Source: Limonium bicolor (taxonomy: Eukaryota; Streptophyta; Magnoliopsida; Caryophyllales; Plumbaginaceae). Taken from it: a stretch of DNA of 64,000 bases. Location: assembly GCA_023374045.1 (NCBI GenBank), contig CM041781.1, positions 141,352,982-141,416,981 of the forward strand, written 5' to 3'. Every line of letters starts with the position of its first letter. Within the stretch, counting starts at the first letter, position 1. Below the pieces are notes generated by a model. That model was given only the letters and a program-made list of their open reading frames with translations, was not told the DNA's origin and ran no database searches. Positions 34,164 through 46,100 of the stretch are shown here, piece by piece. Both the position numbers and the translations under genes were made by a program.

Positions 34164-35131
34164 GTGACCTAATTTGAGGAGAGGAGGTATCACAAAACAG
34201 ATCTTTACATCGCGATATTTCGACGCTCCTGAAGAACGCTCTTTTCACTCAACTCACTCCATTGACATCAGCTTCACCTTCATCCACATTCATCAAGCTC
34301 ACCATTGCCATTGTTGAGGAGCGTTGCCAGAAGGAAGTCAGACCATCAGCTTTAACCTTTCGCTGGCAGTCTCTGAGTCTTGATAATCACTCAATCCGAG
34401 GGTTTTTCTTTCCCTAGATGAATTCTCCTTTGATTGTATTCATTCGCTTCTCTATAATGTCTGGCTAGAAGGGATTAACTCTGGGGTAGGGTTGTTCATG
34501 ATGGATACAATTTAGCTAGGATTTCTGCAATTTGACTATGGGATTGTAATGGATTGTTTCTAGGTTAATGTTAATCATTCATCTTCTCTATTAAGTTTGC
34601 GCATATATAGAGTTGTTTTGCGAATCCTATTAGGATCAGATAAGGTGATTAATAGGAAGTTCAAATTAACCTGGAGATTTGGGGAAGATTAGTCAGATAG
34701 ATAATTTTCCTGTAAAAGCTAATAATTCTTCGCACGTAATCCGCCTATAGGTGTTTTGACAACTTCTAGATTAGAGTTGACATGTTCTGATAGGTGAGCT
34801 CTTCCTTTAACTAAGATTTAGGATCAAAGAGAGCTTAAGAATTAGCCTTTCCGTTTCTCATAATTGAATTGTAGGTTTCGCTAGATTTATCCAGCAAACA
34901 ACAGCCCAAACCCGGAGTTCCATTCATTTTACCAACCTTAACGTTTACTTTCATTAATCGTTCATTTAGACTTTGATTTGTGTTATCTCAATTCAGTTAC
35001 AAAAACAATTCACAACCCCCCTAAATTTCAAGTTTTCTTAGGACTTAGGCTTATTTATTCAAGTCCCGTGGTTCGATACCTGGTTACTTAATTTCCTATA
35101 CTATAGTGGCCGGGATTTTTTCAACCCGACA

Positions 35132-35563
35132 GGCTTTTCATTTTATTAATTCCTAGGTTTTTCCAATTTAGTTTTAGTAGAACATTTCCCTATTTGCACT
35201 ATACTCGCTCTTATCGACCGGTCACAGACGACCGGTCGTTGTTCATGCTATATTTGGCATCTTTGGTGACCGGTCACAAGCGACCGGTCGCTTCTTACAC
35301 TATATCTTGCACTCCTGGCAACCGGTCATAAGTGACCGGTCGTAGCAATGCTTTTTGGTGACCAATCACAGGCGATCGGTCACATTCTATGCTATGTTCT
35401 AGGGTCCCTGGTGACCGGTCGAAAGCGACCGGTCATGCTTGCGGTGCGGTACGATTAGGGTCTCTTGTGTCCCGTCAGGAACGCCCGGTCGTTGCCTTGG
35501 CCTTCCTCTTCCTTTCCCCTTTGCTCTACTGGGTTATTGCTCTTTCTACGAGGCTTCTGGACA
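35132..35563 (-). repeat. Element C 3' LTR, truncated by Athila
   Basis: About 35187-35550 matches 59936-60282, including TATACTCGCTCTTATCGACC and the palindrome array. On the minus strand it starts TGTCCAGAAGCC at 35563, directly after a purine tract. The promoter-proximal end, including the TATA box, is missing. The cut at 35131/35132 is where Athila is joined. Confidence 0.78.
35216..35434 (-). repeat. GACCGGTC palindrome array in C 3' LTR
   Basis: Five units start at 35216, 35268, 35320, 35360 and 35413. Each has two copies of the self-complementary octamer GACCGGTC 14 bases apart, with spacer ACA(A/G)GC-like. In the unit at 35360 both octamers have changed, to GACCAATC and GATCGGTC. Confidence 0.85.
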
Positions 35564-35581
35564 TATTTCCCCCCTTTATCA
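35564..35581 (-). promoter_or_regulatory. Element C polypurine tract
   Basis: The minus strand reads GATAAAGGGGGGAAATA directly before the LTR start TGTCC. Confidence 0.7.
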
Positions 35582-36096
35582 GTCCCATAAGTTCTACTTT
35601 TAGCGTCCTAACGAAGAAAGTCGAACTTAGAACCTGCCTCTTCCGGCCTGGCTTGGAGAATTAACAAATTTTGCTTTTGCGTTGGGCTTTGTTTTCTCGT
35701 TCCCTATCTCATAGTCCCACAAGTTCCACCTTTTTCTATCGTTAAAAGGGTGGGACTTCTTACGGTCCGTGCGATGTGCATGCCACACTCGTGCCACACT
35801 CATGCCTGTGCTTGCACGGAGTAGCTGTTGCAGAATTTTTATCGCCTCGCTCGTGCCAGCTGTTGCTGTGCAATGCGCAGAGTCCGTGTACTTTTCCTGC
35901 AAAAAGTGCTTTTTTGTTTGTTTTATATTTTAAATATTTCCAAAATTGTTTTTACCGCTTTTAAAAGGTTTCGGGGGAGGATAACGCCTTCTCTCTCCTC
36001 CTACCTTTTGAGCTTCGCAAGTTTTCATGCCTTCCATGCTCTTCTTCTCTCTTTCGTCTTCTCTGATTGTTCTACTTCTACGCTTTCTCTGAACTA

Positions 36097-39000
36097 ATGG
36101 CGTCGTCCAGCTGTAAGGTGGCTTGCTCTTCTGCTCTTGACGCCATCGAGGGTTCTAAATCGGGGGGTAAGTTCCACCCAACCTACTTAAAACCTAAATC
36201 TCCTTTCTCCAAAAGTCGGGAGCCTCTACCTAGCATCTTGGATGCTAATGCTCCCGATTCTGTTATTGCGAAAGTGGAAGTAACTGTTGGGACCCAAATA
36301 TTCCTTCCTTCTGACGATTCGCACCCTCTAGACGATTTCGGCCGTGGCTATGCCGTGTACGCCTATTTTTTCCTGCGGGGAATGACGATTCCTCCACATC
36401 CGTTCGAGCTGGGCTTTTTGATTCGCCGGTGCTGCACGCTTGCCCAGCTTCATCCGAAGGCCGTGTGCCAATTCCACGCCTACATCGCTCTTTGCACTGA
36501 GGCCAAGTTTACGCTTTCCACTACAGAGTTCATCCAGTTCTTTACTAGTACAGTCGACACTGGCAGCTTGACTATAACCAGCCGGACTGGGTACTCACTC
36601 TTCGAGTACAAGAAGCTTGCTCAACGGTGGAATGCTCGGTGGTTTGTTATCGTTCCTCCTCCCAGGCGATTTCTCGGGGTGGCCTACTACCCTTCAAATA
36701 TCAAGGGCTCCCTCCACTGCCTTGCATCGCCCTTCGATGCGCCCAATCGCGGCGATGTCGCGGGTTCTGAAGAGGAAGAGTGATCGTCATCCGAGTGTGG
36801 AAGAGTTCTTCACTAATGCGCGTCTGGCCGCGCTTACACACTCCGAAAGTAAGAGTTTTGTCCTCTGTTTCTCAACCGTTTTTGTCTCCGCCTCAGCTTC
36901 TCATGTCACTCATGCTCCTTTTCTTGTCACAGATTTTCCTCAACTTGGGGCGAAGGTGGGCCCCTTCTACAGTTGGCAGCTGGTTTCCTTCAAGACGGGG
37001 GACGGAAAGGTGGATTACTATGCCACCCGGATGTCGCAGATAAAGCGGCCCTGCGCGAAGAGGAAGCAAACACCTCCTAGAAAAAAAGGCCTGGGAAAGA
37101 GGTTGAACACTTAGCGAAGAAGAAATAAAAGTAGGAAAAATCCAGAGAGGAGGGGTCTCCGAGGACACCGGAGACCCGGTCACCTGATATTGCTAACCAG
37201 ACAGGTACTTGGTATACTAGTCCGGGTTCTAGCCATCGGGTGTTTCTCCCTCTCACGCCTAGGTCAGATCTCAATCTTAGTCTATGGGAAGAGAGAGAGA
37301 GAGCTTGTGTGTGTGGTCTCGACCTTTGTGTTTTTGTTGTTCTAGTCCTGTCGTTTTCGTTCCTCGTCCCTTTTGGTCATTGCTTTTGGTCGGTTGTTTT
37401 CTCTTGATGCCTTCCTTCGTTTTGAGGTCATTTTCTTATGTGTGCGCCCCGCTGTCTTGCAGCTCCCGAGGCCGGGAATCCCGGGGCCGAGGAGAGGATG
37501 GGTGTAGGCCAGACTGCTGCGGGCGTGGCACCGGCCAACCAATCTTCACTCAACATCACCGGAAGGCCCTGGCTTCGAAAACTACCGGGAGAGTGAACCT
37601 TGTCACCAAATGGTGAGGGCCTCCGATATTATACATATCAAGGGTTCGGCCGCTACGGATACTGCTGCTGAACAGGATCCCCCGAAGGAGACTGTCCCTT
37701 CTGGACCGGGGGCTTCACTACCTAGGGGAAGCGGTTGCGGGGTGGGCATCGCGCCGGGCGCCACCAAGAGAGTTGAAGCTGCTGACGGTGTGAAGTACCG
37801 GGCTATGCCTGATAACCCGGAGCTGCGTACGAAGACGAAGGAGGATACTAATGCCACCTCGTCTTCCTCACCTCCTCCGCCCGCTAGTGGTTTCTTCTGT
37901 GGGCCGTCTGAAAAGGATGGGTGGTTTCTATCACCTTTGCCAGCCTCTTCCTTTACTGCCCGTGACGGAGTCATCTTCCTACGAGCTGTGGAATGAGGTG
38001 ATCCGTAGATCCGGTATTCCTGACGGCCTCTTCGCGCCTATGAAGACCGTGACCGCTGCCAAGGAGAGGCTAAGTATTGGGGAAGGTGGGGCTGACGCCA
38101 TCATGCGCCACTCTTTCCTGCTGGATGATTCGCTCGATCTCATGTGGCAGGGGATCTACCGGGTGAGTGACTTGTCTTAGCCTAATCTTGGGTTGTCTTC
38201 CTCTTAATCTTGTTATGTCAGTCGTTTCATTCTACGCAGACGGTGTCTTTTGCTCAAAGCGTAGACGTGCAAACGTGGGCTCTCCGATCGAAGGTTCACC
38301 TCGAGGAATGCCGGGCCCGTAATGCCCAAGAGGAGCTGAGGATAGAGCGGTCTTCTCACAGCACTTTTTTCGACACCGTTCAGGACGAGATCTCCCGGAG
38401 GGTCCGTGAGCAGACTGTGACCATAAAGAAGGAACTGGATGATGCTCGCCGAATGTGCACGAGGCGTAGCGATGAGTACGAGGAGCAGTTGAAGAAGCTG
38501 CGAGAGGAAAACTTCTCCCTCAAAGGTCGAATCCAGCCGCTGGAGGCGGAGGTTGCTTCCCTAAAAAAGGTACGAAGTAAGTTTGGTGACGCCCAGTTGC
38601 GTGCTTTTTCAGACTTGGAGTCCTTGGTGAGGTAGACCTAGGGTGCTCATGATCAAGAAATGAAGATTCTACGCGCCGGGAAGGCTGCCTTAGCGCAGGA
38701 GAAGGCGTCGCTTGTTGAGGACATGGCCAAGATTGTGCAAGAGCTCAAGGCTACTTCCGAGGAGAGAAAGCTCTTCTTGAAAAGGAGCGGCGTCTTCTAA
38801 GGCGAGGGAGGCGGAGGTGGCCCGGGAGGGCGCCGGCCTAGCTGCCGAGAGGTAGAGGCTATCTGAGGAGCTTCACAAGCTATCCAGTGAGCTCGCGGCG
38901 TTTGTGGAGTAGCGGATTTCCTCAGAAGATAGGTGAAAACGCTGGAAGAGGAATTGCCCCGGCTGCGATTTGAAAACTCCGAGCTGGCCATGAGAGGTAA

Positions 39001-39644
39001 TTTGTACCTTCCCGATTGTCCTTGGTGGCTCCCTCGCTCTGTCTCTAATAAAAGTTTCTTTTTATATATAGGCTCGAGGCCTGGGAACTCCGTGGAGGGG
39101 CTGAAGAAGTTAAACCAGCAGATCGATGACTCTGAAGAGGAGTTGATTACCGCGAACGCCAATCGTGACCGATACCGGGCTTTCGCTCAGACCCTCAAGC
39201 AACAGGTTGCTGGCCTTGAGGGAATCCTTCACCTCTCAATGTGGGAGAATGTTTAAGTCGTGCCGCCAGATCGTCTCGAGGTTCTTCATGAGCAAGGGCA
39301 AGGTTATGGACGACGGCCTTTACCGGGATTTGGATTTCAAGGAAGTTGCGCAGAAGACTTCCTTTCATGAGGTACTTGAGCGGTTTGGGCGCCTTCCCAG
39401 GGAGACATGTTTTGTTCCTGGCCAGGCATCCTTTCTTCCTCCCGGGACCAACGTGGCTCAGGGTGATGCAGGCCTTCGGTCCACCGCTGGGAAGTCTGGG
39501 TCCTCGGAGAGTGTTTTCCAGCCTGGCGAGCAGCAAACTGCACAGGTGGCCGGTACTATAAATTTGGATCCTGCAAGGGAGGCTTGGATAGGCCTTAGTT
39601 TCCTTTTTATTTTTGATCACAGATGTACATACTTTAATGATTAA
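36097..39644 (+). pseudogene. Antisense accessory gene of Tat element C, multi-exon, decayed
   Basis: It lies opposite to gag-pol, between pol and the 3' LTR. ATG at 36097 starts a 228-residue segment (MASSSCKVACSSALD...) with FGRGYAVYAYFFLRGMTIP, HPFELGFLIRR and WNARWFVIVPPPRRF. This resembles the 'putative gypsy-type transposon' domain found in such antisense ORFs. Downstream parts are charged, coiled-coil-like stretches (about 38241-38635, 38660-38800, 38933-39240). Plausible introns with GT-AG ends are 36849-36932, 38163-38239 and 38997-39071, each 75-84 bp. Stops at 36781, 38633 and 39254 and frame changes show decay. The function of the family is not established. A captured host gene is the alternative. 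Confidence 0.7.
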
Positions 39645-40299
39645 TGAAGTTCTTCTTTATTGACAGTTATCTTATTGGTTAGTGTTGCCTTTATTTTGAG
39701 AACGCGACCAGTTGGACTTAGCTGCCAATCGTTTCTATTTTGAGAATGCGACCGGTCGTACTCAACGACCGGTTGTTTCTATTTTCAAGATGTGACAGGT
39801 CGTACTTAGCGACCGGTCATTCCCATTTTAAGGATGCGACCGGTCGTACTCAGCGATTGGTCATTTCTATTTTAAGGATGCGACGGTCGTACTCAGCGAC
39901 CGGTCGTTTCTATTTGTCCTTTCCCTATCCTGCTTTGATAGCCAAGCAATGGTACTTGTGGTCGTTCCCCCTTCTTTTCTTTTCCCCTAAAAGAGAGAAA
40001 GAGTTTTGAGGGGGTTCCGACCAAGGTACGGTGTGGCGTCCCACCTAATGATTCACCCATTACAGGCGACCAACGCTCCTCGTGTTTCTGGAGGTGGGTT
40101 TTTCATTTTTGTGCTTGCTCGAGTGCGACAACTCATGACAAGATTTTTAGGGCATTGCATCCTGTAGGGCGTGGCCCAGGTGTTTCTTTTTTAGGTTTTC
40201 ATAGCCACCAGGATGTAGCCCGGTATTTCTTTCAAGGCCGGGACATAGCCCGGGTCTTTCTTTCAACGTATGAATCTTTTTGAAAAAAATAATCCCATT
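39645..40299 (-). mobile_element. Element C non-coding stretch between pol and antisense gene
   Basis: Apart from the palindrome array, it holds an AT-rich block and short duplicated words around 40150-40260 (AGCCCGG(G/T) followed by TTTCTTT, three times). No ORF is supported. Confidence 0.6.
39706..39905 (-). repeat. Second GACCGGTC palindrome array of element C, between pol and antisense gene
   Basis: Five units start at 39706, 39750, 39794, 39838 and 39882, a regular 44-bp period. Each has two octamers GACCGGTC (or one-base variants) separated by GTACTCAGC-like spacers, with TTTCTATTTT(A/C)A between units. The octamer is the same as in the LTR array, but spacer and period differ, so this is not a recent copy of it. 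Confidence 0.88.
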
Positions 40300-41570
40300 T
40301 CATTGATGTTTGCAAAGCATTACATCATTTTTACACATAGAATTTCTTGAGGCATTGTGCGTGCCAGGAATGGGGAACTCGTATCCCTCGACATTTTTTA
40401 GGTGATATGAGGCTCGTCCGACCCTTTGATGGATAATATAAGGGCCCTCCCATTGAGGATCGAGCTTCTTGGGCTGCTTAACCTCTCTTAGAACGAGCTT
40501 GCCAGGAACGAAGCTCCGCTCCCTGACCCTGCGGTGAAAGTATTTCTCACTTTCCTTTGTCTTCAACCATCCGGGCTGCTCCAGCGGTTCTTCTTTCTTC
40601 AAGCAGATCTAGGTTGTCCTTTATTCCTTCACTGTTTTGCCGCTCATCATAGGATTCCTAGCGGATTGATGGAATCATGATCTCGGCTGGAACGATTGCC
40701 TCCAAGCCATACGTTAATCTGAAAGGTGTTTCTCCGGTCGGTCCTTTTTCCGTCGTTCGGTAGGACCATAGGGTTTGGTGTAGCTGCTCTGCCCAACTTC
40801 CCTTTTGTCTCCCAACCTCTTTTTAGAGCTTTAATGATCTTCCCATTTGTGTTTTCTACCTGTCTGTTTGCCTGGGGATGTGCCACTGACGCGAACCCTT
40901 CTCTATCTTCCACTGCTCACAAAATTCCCGGAAGCTATCACAATTGAACTGTGTCCCATCGGTATTATTGTTCTTGGCAATCAGAACCTACACACAATAC
41001 GATTCCACACAAACTCTTGCGATCTGTTGGCCATGATGGATATTGTCGGCATTGCCTCAACCACTTCGTGAAGTAATCAATGGCTACGTATGCAAACTTA
41101 AACATCCCGGGAGATGCTTCTGGGAATGGGCCTATGATGTCCAGCCCCAATATTGCGAAGGGTACTGGAGATAGTATGGCCTTTTGCACGGCCGGGGGAT
41201 TATGTATCCTGCTGCCGTGTTCTTAGCATCTGGTGCATTTCGGATGTACTCCTTGCAGTGGTCTTGCATCTTTGGCCAGTAGTAACCGAGCCTCATGATT
41301 TTGTGGGCCGTGGCTCTTCCTCTTGGTGGTTTCCGTAAACCCCCTCTTGTACCTCCCTTATAAGCTTGTTTCCCTCCTCATTCATTACGCATCTGAGGGC
41401 GGGTCTTGCAAACGATCTTTTGTAGAGGTACCCTTGTTCGAAGAAGAATGATGCCGCTCGTCTCTTCATGATCCTAGCTTCTTTATCTTCCGGGGAAAAC
41501 TTCCCTTCAAGGATGTACTCCACGATCGGAGTCATCCATGATTCCTCTGGTGCGAGAGGTTTGGTCATCA
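40300..41570 (-). pseudogene. Element C integrase remnant
   Basis: Reading leftward: the N-terminal part (ILEGKFSPEDKEARIMKRRA, GYLYKRSFARPALRC, 41568-41293); the core start (LGLDIIGPFPEASPGMFKFA, IDYFTKW, 41189-41045); a shifted frame with GTQFNCDSFREFCEQW-like residues near 40950; the HPQA segment followed by VENTNGKIIKALKRG (40900-40800); and the C-terminal part (FVPGKLVLREVKQPKKLDPQ, WEGPYII, 40602-40400). These are typical of Tat integrases. Several frameshifts separate the pieces and no full-length frame remains. Confidence 0.85.
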
Positions 41571-41599
41571 GGACTTGAGCTTCGTCGATGCTTGGATTG

Positions 41600-42589
41600 G
41601 TTTTTAGTTTCTAACCACACCTTGCTCGGTATTCTTTTGTTCACGCTTGCTAACTTTGCTAGCGCGTCCGCCTCGGTGTTCTTTGTTCGGGGGAGGTGCT
41701 TCAGCTCGCACCTGAGAAGCTTGCTTTTAGCTCTTGAACTCTGAGTGAGTAAGTACTTCCAGAGTTTCTCTTCTTTTACCTCATATATGTTGTCATTTTT
41801 GTCTGGTGACCAGCATGGAGTCTGAGTATATCTCTAGGTCCGTTGCGCCAAGGGAATTGGAGACCTCTAGGCTCTGAATGAGAGCTTCGTACTCGGCCTC
41901 ATTGTTTGTTACTTCAAACTCCAACCGGAACGAAGGATAGTTGAGGTCTCACCCGTCGGGGGTTTGGACTACAATCCCCGCCCCTGCTCCTGTCTTACAA
42001 CCGGGTCCCGTCCACCTGGATGATGAAGGGAGTGAGCGGCTTTCCTTCTTCTTGAACGAAGCTGGTCTTTATTATAAAGTCTGGTAGGGCCTGTGGTTTG
42101 ATCGCCGTTCACGGTAGGAAGTGAATTTCGTACTGGGTGAGCTCGACTGTCCAGCTTACCATGCGTCCTGACACGTTTGGGTTATTTGTTATCTGTTTTC
42201 AGCGGCCAGTTGGTTCTTACAAAGACTCGATGCGACTGAAAGTATGGATGCAGTTTCCGGGATGCCACCACCAGCGCGAAGAGGATTTTTTCGATGTTGG
42301 TGTAGCGTGTCTCTACTTAGGTTAGGATTTTCCCGGTATAGTAGACGGGAATATCTTTCTTTTCATCTTCCATGATTAGGACCGCCGCTACCGCCCATTC
42401 TGACGTGGACAGGTAGAGGTGCAGGTCTTGGCGGGGGTGTTGGGACCCCTAGTTTGGGTAGCTCTCGGAGCATTTCTTTGATTTTCTCGAAGGCTTCTTT
42501 GCATTCTTGCCCCACTAGAACTTATTGTTCTTCCTCAGTATGTTGAAGAACGGGACTGTCTTTTCTTGTAGCTTGAGCAAAAAATCTAC
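41600..42589 (-). pseudogene. Element C RNase H remnant
   Basis: The minus-strand translation has TNNEAEYEAL followed by LEVSNSLGATDLEIYSDSM at about 41925-41810. This is the characteristic RNase H-like segment of Ty3/gypsy pol. The flanking sequence is frameshifted and no single ORF spans it. RNase H degrades the RNA strand of the replication hybrid. Confidence 0.7.
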
Positions 42590-43153
42590 TTAGGGTTGTG
42601 AGTCTCCATTGAGGGCTTGGACGCCTTTGACGCTTCTCGGAGGACTAAGGTTGAGAACCGCTTGGCTCTTTTCTGGATCTACTTCTATTCCCCGCTGTCC
42701 GACGATGAAACCAAGGAACTTCCCCTTGGTTACCCCGAACATGCATTTTTCTGGGTTTAGCTTGATTTGATAATTGTCGAGCGTGGTGAAGGTTTCTTCC
42801 AAGTCTTCATGTGCTGTTCTTTAGACGGGCTTCTTACGACTATGTCGTCCACATAGGCTTCCACGTTTCTCGAGAGTTGTTCCCGGAACACTTTATCAAT
42901 CATCCTCTAGAAGGTTGCACCAGCATTCTTTAACCCGAAATGGCATTACTTTATAGCAGAAGGTTCCCGCCGAAGTGACAAAGGAAGTCTTTTTGGAGTC
43001 CTCTTCATTCATCTTTATCTGATTATATCCAGAGAAAGCATCCAGGAAACTTAAAACGGAACTCGGGGCCATGAAGACGACCAGTCGATCTATCGACGAC
43101 AACAGATAAAAATCTTTGGGGCTTGCCTTATTTAGATCGGTGAAATCTATGCA
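42590..43153 (-). pseudogene. Element C reverse transcriptase, C-terminal part
   Basis: It starts MCIDFTDLNKASPKDFY right at the D insertion, then FLDAFSGYNQIKMNEEDSKK and TSFVTSAGTFCYKVMPF. The catalytic YVDD is encoded at 42855-42844. After a frame change come LDNYQIKLNPEKCMFGV and GKFLGFIVGQRGIEVDPEK. Frame changes lie near 42900 and 42810. The N-terminal part is on the other side of D, at 56831-57130. Confidence 0.88.
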
Positions 43154-43158
43154 CATAT

Positions 43159-46100
43159 TGAAATACCCCAAACCTTAATATGTTAATTAATTGTGTAATT
43201 ATGATTTTCAAAGGATAATTAAGTCCTTAAGATCATTGGTGAAGAAATAAAAATCAAAAAGAAAAAGAAAATGCGTAAAAGTCACAAAACGTGAAAACAC
43301 ATATTTAATTATTTTAGGAGGTATATAACCTTCACTAGGGTTATAAATATATTTTTATACCCTAGTTACACACTAAGAACATGTGAAAAAAATAATTCCA
43401 GAAGTAAACAGATCCAGATAATGCGTTAAAACGCTAACGGAGTCTTAAAGCGCGTTTTTCGAGAAAACTAGAAAACGTGACTTTAAATAGTCAAACGACC
43501 CCGTAAAAATTATAGTTGATTATATAACTATAATAAACATTTAATGGATGACTAGAGCTATAAAATTAAAGAAACGAGAAAAATCCGAAAAACGGGCCCG
43601 GTTAGTGAATAGTGCTAAACGGGTAAATTAACGAGCGTTTTCTGTTAAAAAACGAAAAATGCTCCAGCTTACATATACATGTGGGCCGGTTTTTTATTAG
43701 TAGTCAACACTCCCCTCTCTTAATTTGTAAACTACCTAATTGGCTAAAAGAAAGAGAAAAAAAAACAAAAGGAAAAGCAAAAAGGTGTAAAGTAGCTTTT
43801 TCCCTCTCTCCTCTCTTTTTTTTCCCCCTCACGTACTGCCTCTCTCTTTTTCTTCTTCCTCTGCCGATTTCTTCTTCCTCTTTCTACTGGAAGCGATTTG
43901 AGCTTCCTTCCATGGCAGCCCACACTCCCTTGCTCACCTAGGCCACATTACTACTCCAAATCAAAAATAAATTACATACTTGAACTCCTCTCATCAAGGG
44001 CTTCATTTCTATCTTTTCAAAATCTCCATTGGTGGAAGTTCATCTCCATGGGTATATCCCATTGAAGAGAAAATTACATATTCTTGAAGCTTGGAGGCTC
44101 CTCTTTCATTCAAGGTAAAAAAATCCAAGTAGAACCCACCTTTCCTTCATTCTTGGTATGACCGATTTTGCCCCATTCTTATTCCTTGTTCCTTCCTTGT
44201 TTGAGTTATTCTACAAGGCTCCAATGGTGGTTCGGGAGTCCTCCTTTGATTCATGACAAAAAGTCATTCTAGGGTTTCAAGGTAATCTCTCCTTTTTGTG
44301 CTCTAAGCACCCCTCCTTGTAACCTAGCTCAATTAATAAGTCTAGGAGTAATTTAGTGCCTAATTCCTCATTTGAATATTGATGTTTGAGGTTGGAAAGT
44401 GGTTGGCCAACTTGGCCGATTGTGACCAAGGAAGAGAATGGGGAAATGGGAAGAAAAGCTTGTGAAATTAAGGTAATTAAACTACCTTGGTGCTTATGTA
44501 ATTGTTCTAGAATATTGGGATTGGGTAACGTAAATAATGAACCCAAAATAAGTGAGGCAATGTATTTTAATGAGGTTGTAGGGAGTTGTGAATTGTTGTT
44601 TGAGTTTAAGGCCTTAGAGCCAAGTAAATTGAGTATAATGTTGATAATGTTGTTTGAGGAGATTTTATGGAATTATGTATGCTGGTAGGACCCCTTGTGG
44701 GTGTGGCTAGATTAGGATGAATGTGGATGAAAATTTGGTGATAAGATGAGTTTGGACAATGCTAGAAAAGCAACGGAGTTATGGCGAAATTTTGGTAGAA
44801 AATGAGTGTGTGATGATGGCTTGGTGAATGGAGAACCTTGGTGTTTGTAGTGTTGAGTAGAGTGGTTAATAGCCTTGAAATGGTATTTGGGAAGCTAGGA
44901 AGAGAAGGATGAAAATCGTGTAGCAATTACATATGAGGAGCTTAGAAATGCTAGAAAAGAATTAGCGTTTATAACTTGTGAAACAAGGAGTGAATGTGGG
45001 TTTTGGGAGTGATTTTATGTAGGAATGATTTGTAATGGTCATTGGTGGATTTAGTAAGGTTGGTGGAAGGTTGTGAAACGTCTGAAGAAGTTTAAATGCA
45101 CGTTGTGCATAATGCATCAGAGGGAATAGAAAATGTTGTGAATTTGAACAAGAATTGGGTGGTGAATTGGACCAACGTTTTAGGAGTATTAAGGAGTGTT
45201 TTAGTGTGTTTAAACATGTGGAAAGTTTAGGAAATGAAAGGTGATTTATGTGAAGGTGAATAAAGGGGTCGAAAATCGAAAAGATCAAAAACTGTAAATT
45301 TTGACAGTTCCAGAGGTGGTCCAGGTTTGCAAATCGGTACGCAAACCCGGACCATAGCAAAAACATGGCAGAAGACCATCCCAGGGGGTGGTCCGGGTTT
45401 GTAAACCCGGACACAAACCCGGGCCACATGAAAAATTGTCCAGAAAGTGAAATCTGGTTGGTCCGGGTTTGTAACCCCGGACACAAACCCGGACCATGCT
45501 AAAAACTACCAGAAGTGTTTTAAAGTGTTGTTATGATGGAGAGAAGTGAATGGTAATGGTTTTAGATGTTGACTAGGCCTTGTTTGGTGAGTTTTAAAGG
45601 CCTTAAAAGGGTGTGAACAAGTGTTAGGTTGGATGTGAGAAAGTTGTGAGTTAAAGTACACAAAGCTAAACCGAAAAAACGGGATAACGGGTTAAGTAGG
45701 GAGTAATAGAAATTTACATACCGTAAGATTCTGATGTTAATGAAAATATTTGAAATAATACCAGTTGTTGGAAAACTACCCGGGGAGCGTGAGGTGACGC
45801 GTTGGAGTAAGTCTCGGGAACACGGTAGAGTAACCCATGGTGTAAGGTATGGTTTCTTGCAACCTGTGTCCTACCGGATTACACCGGCTTGTATGCCAAT
45901 GTGTTTTTCTGTGTGTTTGCACCTTGCAAGATAAAGCACGAAATGAGTTTATAGTAATTCATTATTGTGGCGTAATTAATTCCGATACCGCTTAACCTTA
46001 ATTATGTGTTAAATAATAGTTAACCGACCTTAGGTTCACATAAGAGATCGGTATTCGGAATAAACGTCCCAACCCACGGGAACGTTCTAACTACGGCTAT

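Larger units (their letters stand above)
28749..35131 (+). mobile_element. Athila-type element, 3' half (5' part missing)
   Basis: The segment opens inside pol and holds an Athila-like integrase, a spacer with a palindrome array, an extra ORF in the env-like position, a 3' untranslated region ending in a purine tract, and one 1.5-kb LTR. The text before the LTR (GCTTGAGGACAAGCAAAGG and AAGTGTGAGGAGATT) is the usual Athila signature. The left junction with B (28748/28749) suggests B inserted into Athila and the Athila 5' part was later lost. Confidence 0.85.
33589..35131 (+). repeat. Athila 3' LTR (1.54 kb)
   Basis: It begins TGATAAGTGTGAAATATG after the purine tract and ends CAACCCGACA. Length and position fit an Athila LTR. 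It contains palindrome array 2 and a TATA box. The text GGTTCGATACCTGG before the end is also typical. The end was placed on the CA dinucleotide and the switch to element C sequence; there is no second LTR to confirm it. Confidence 0.75.

Noticed and set aside
36097..36783. Host single-copy gene in the 228-residue frame
   Set aside because: It lies between pol and the 3' LTR of a Tat element and resembles known antisense transposon ORFs, so it is treated as part of the element.
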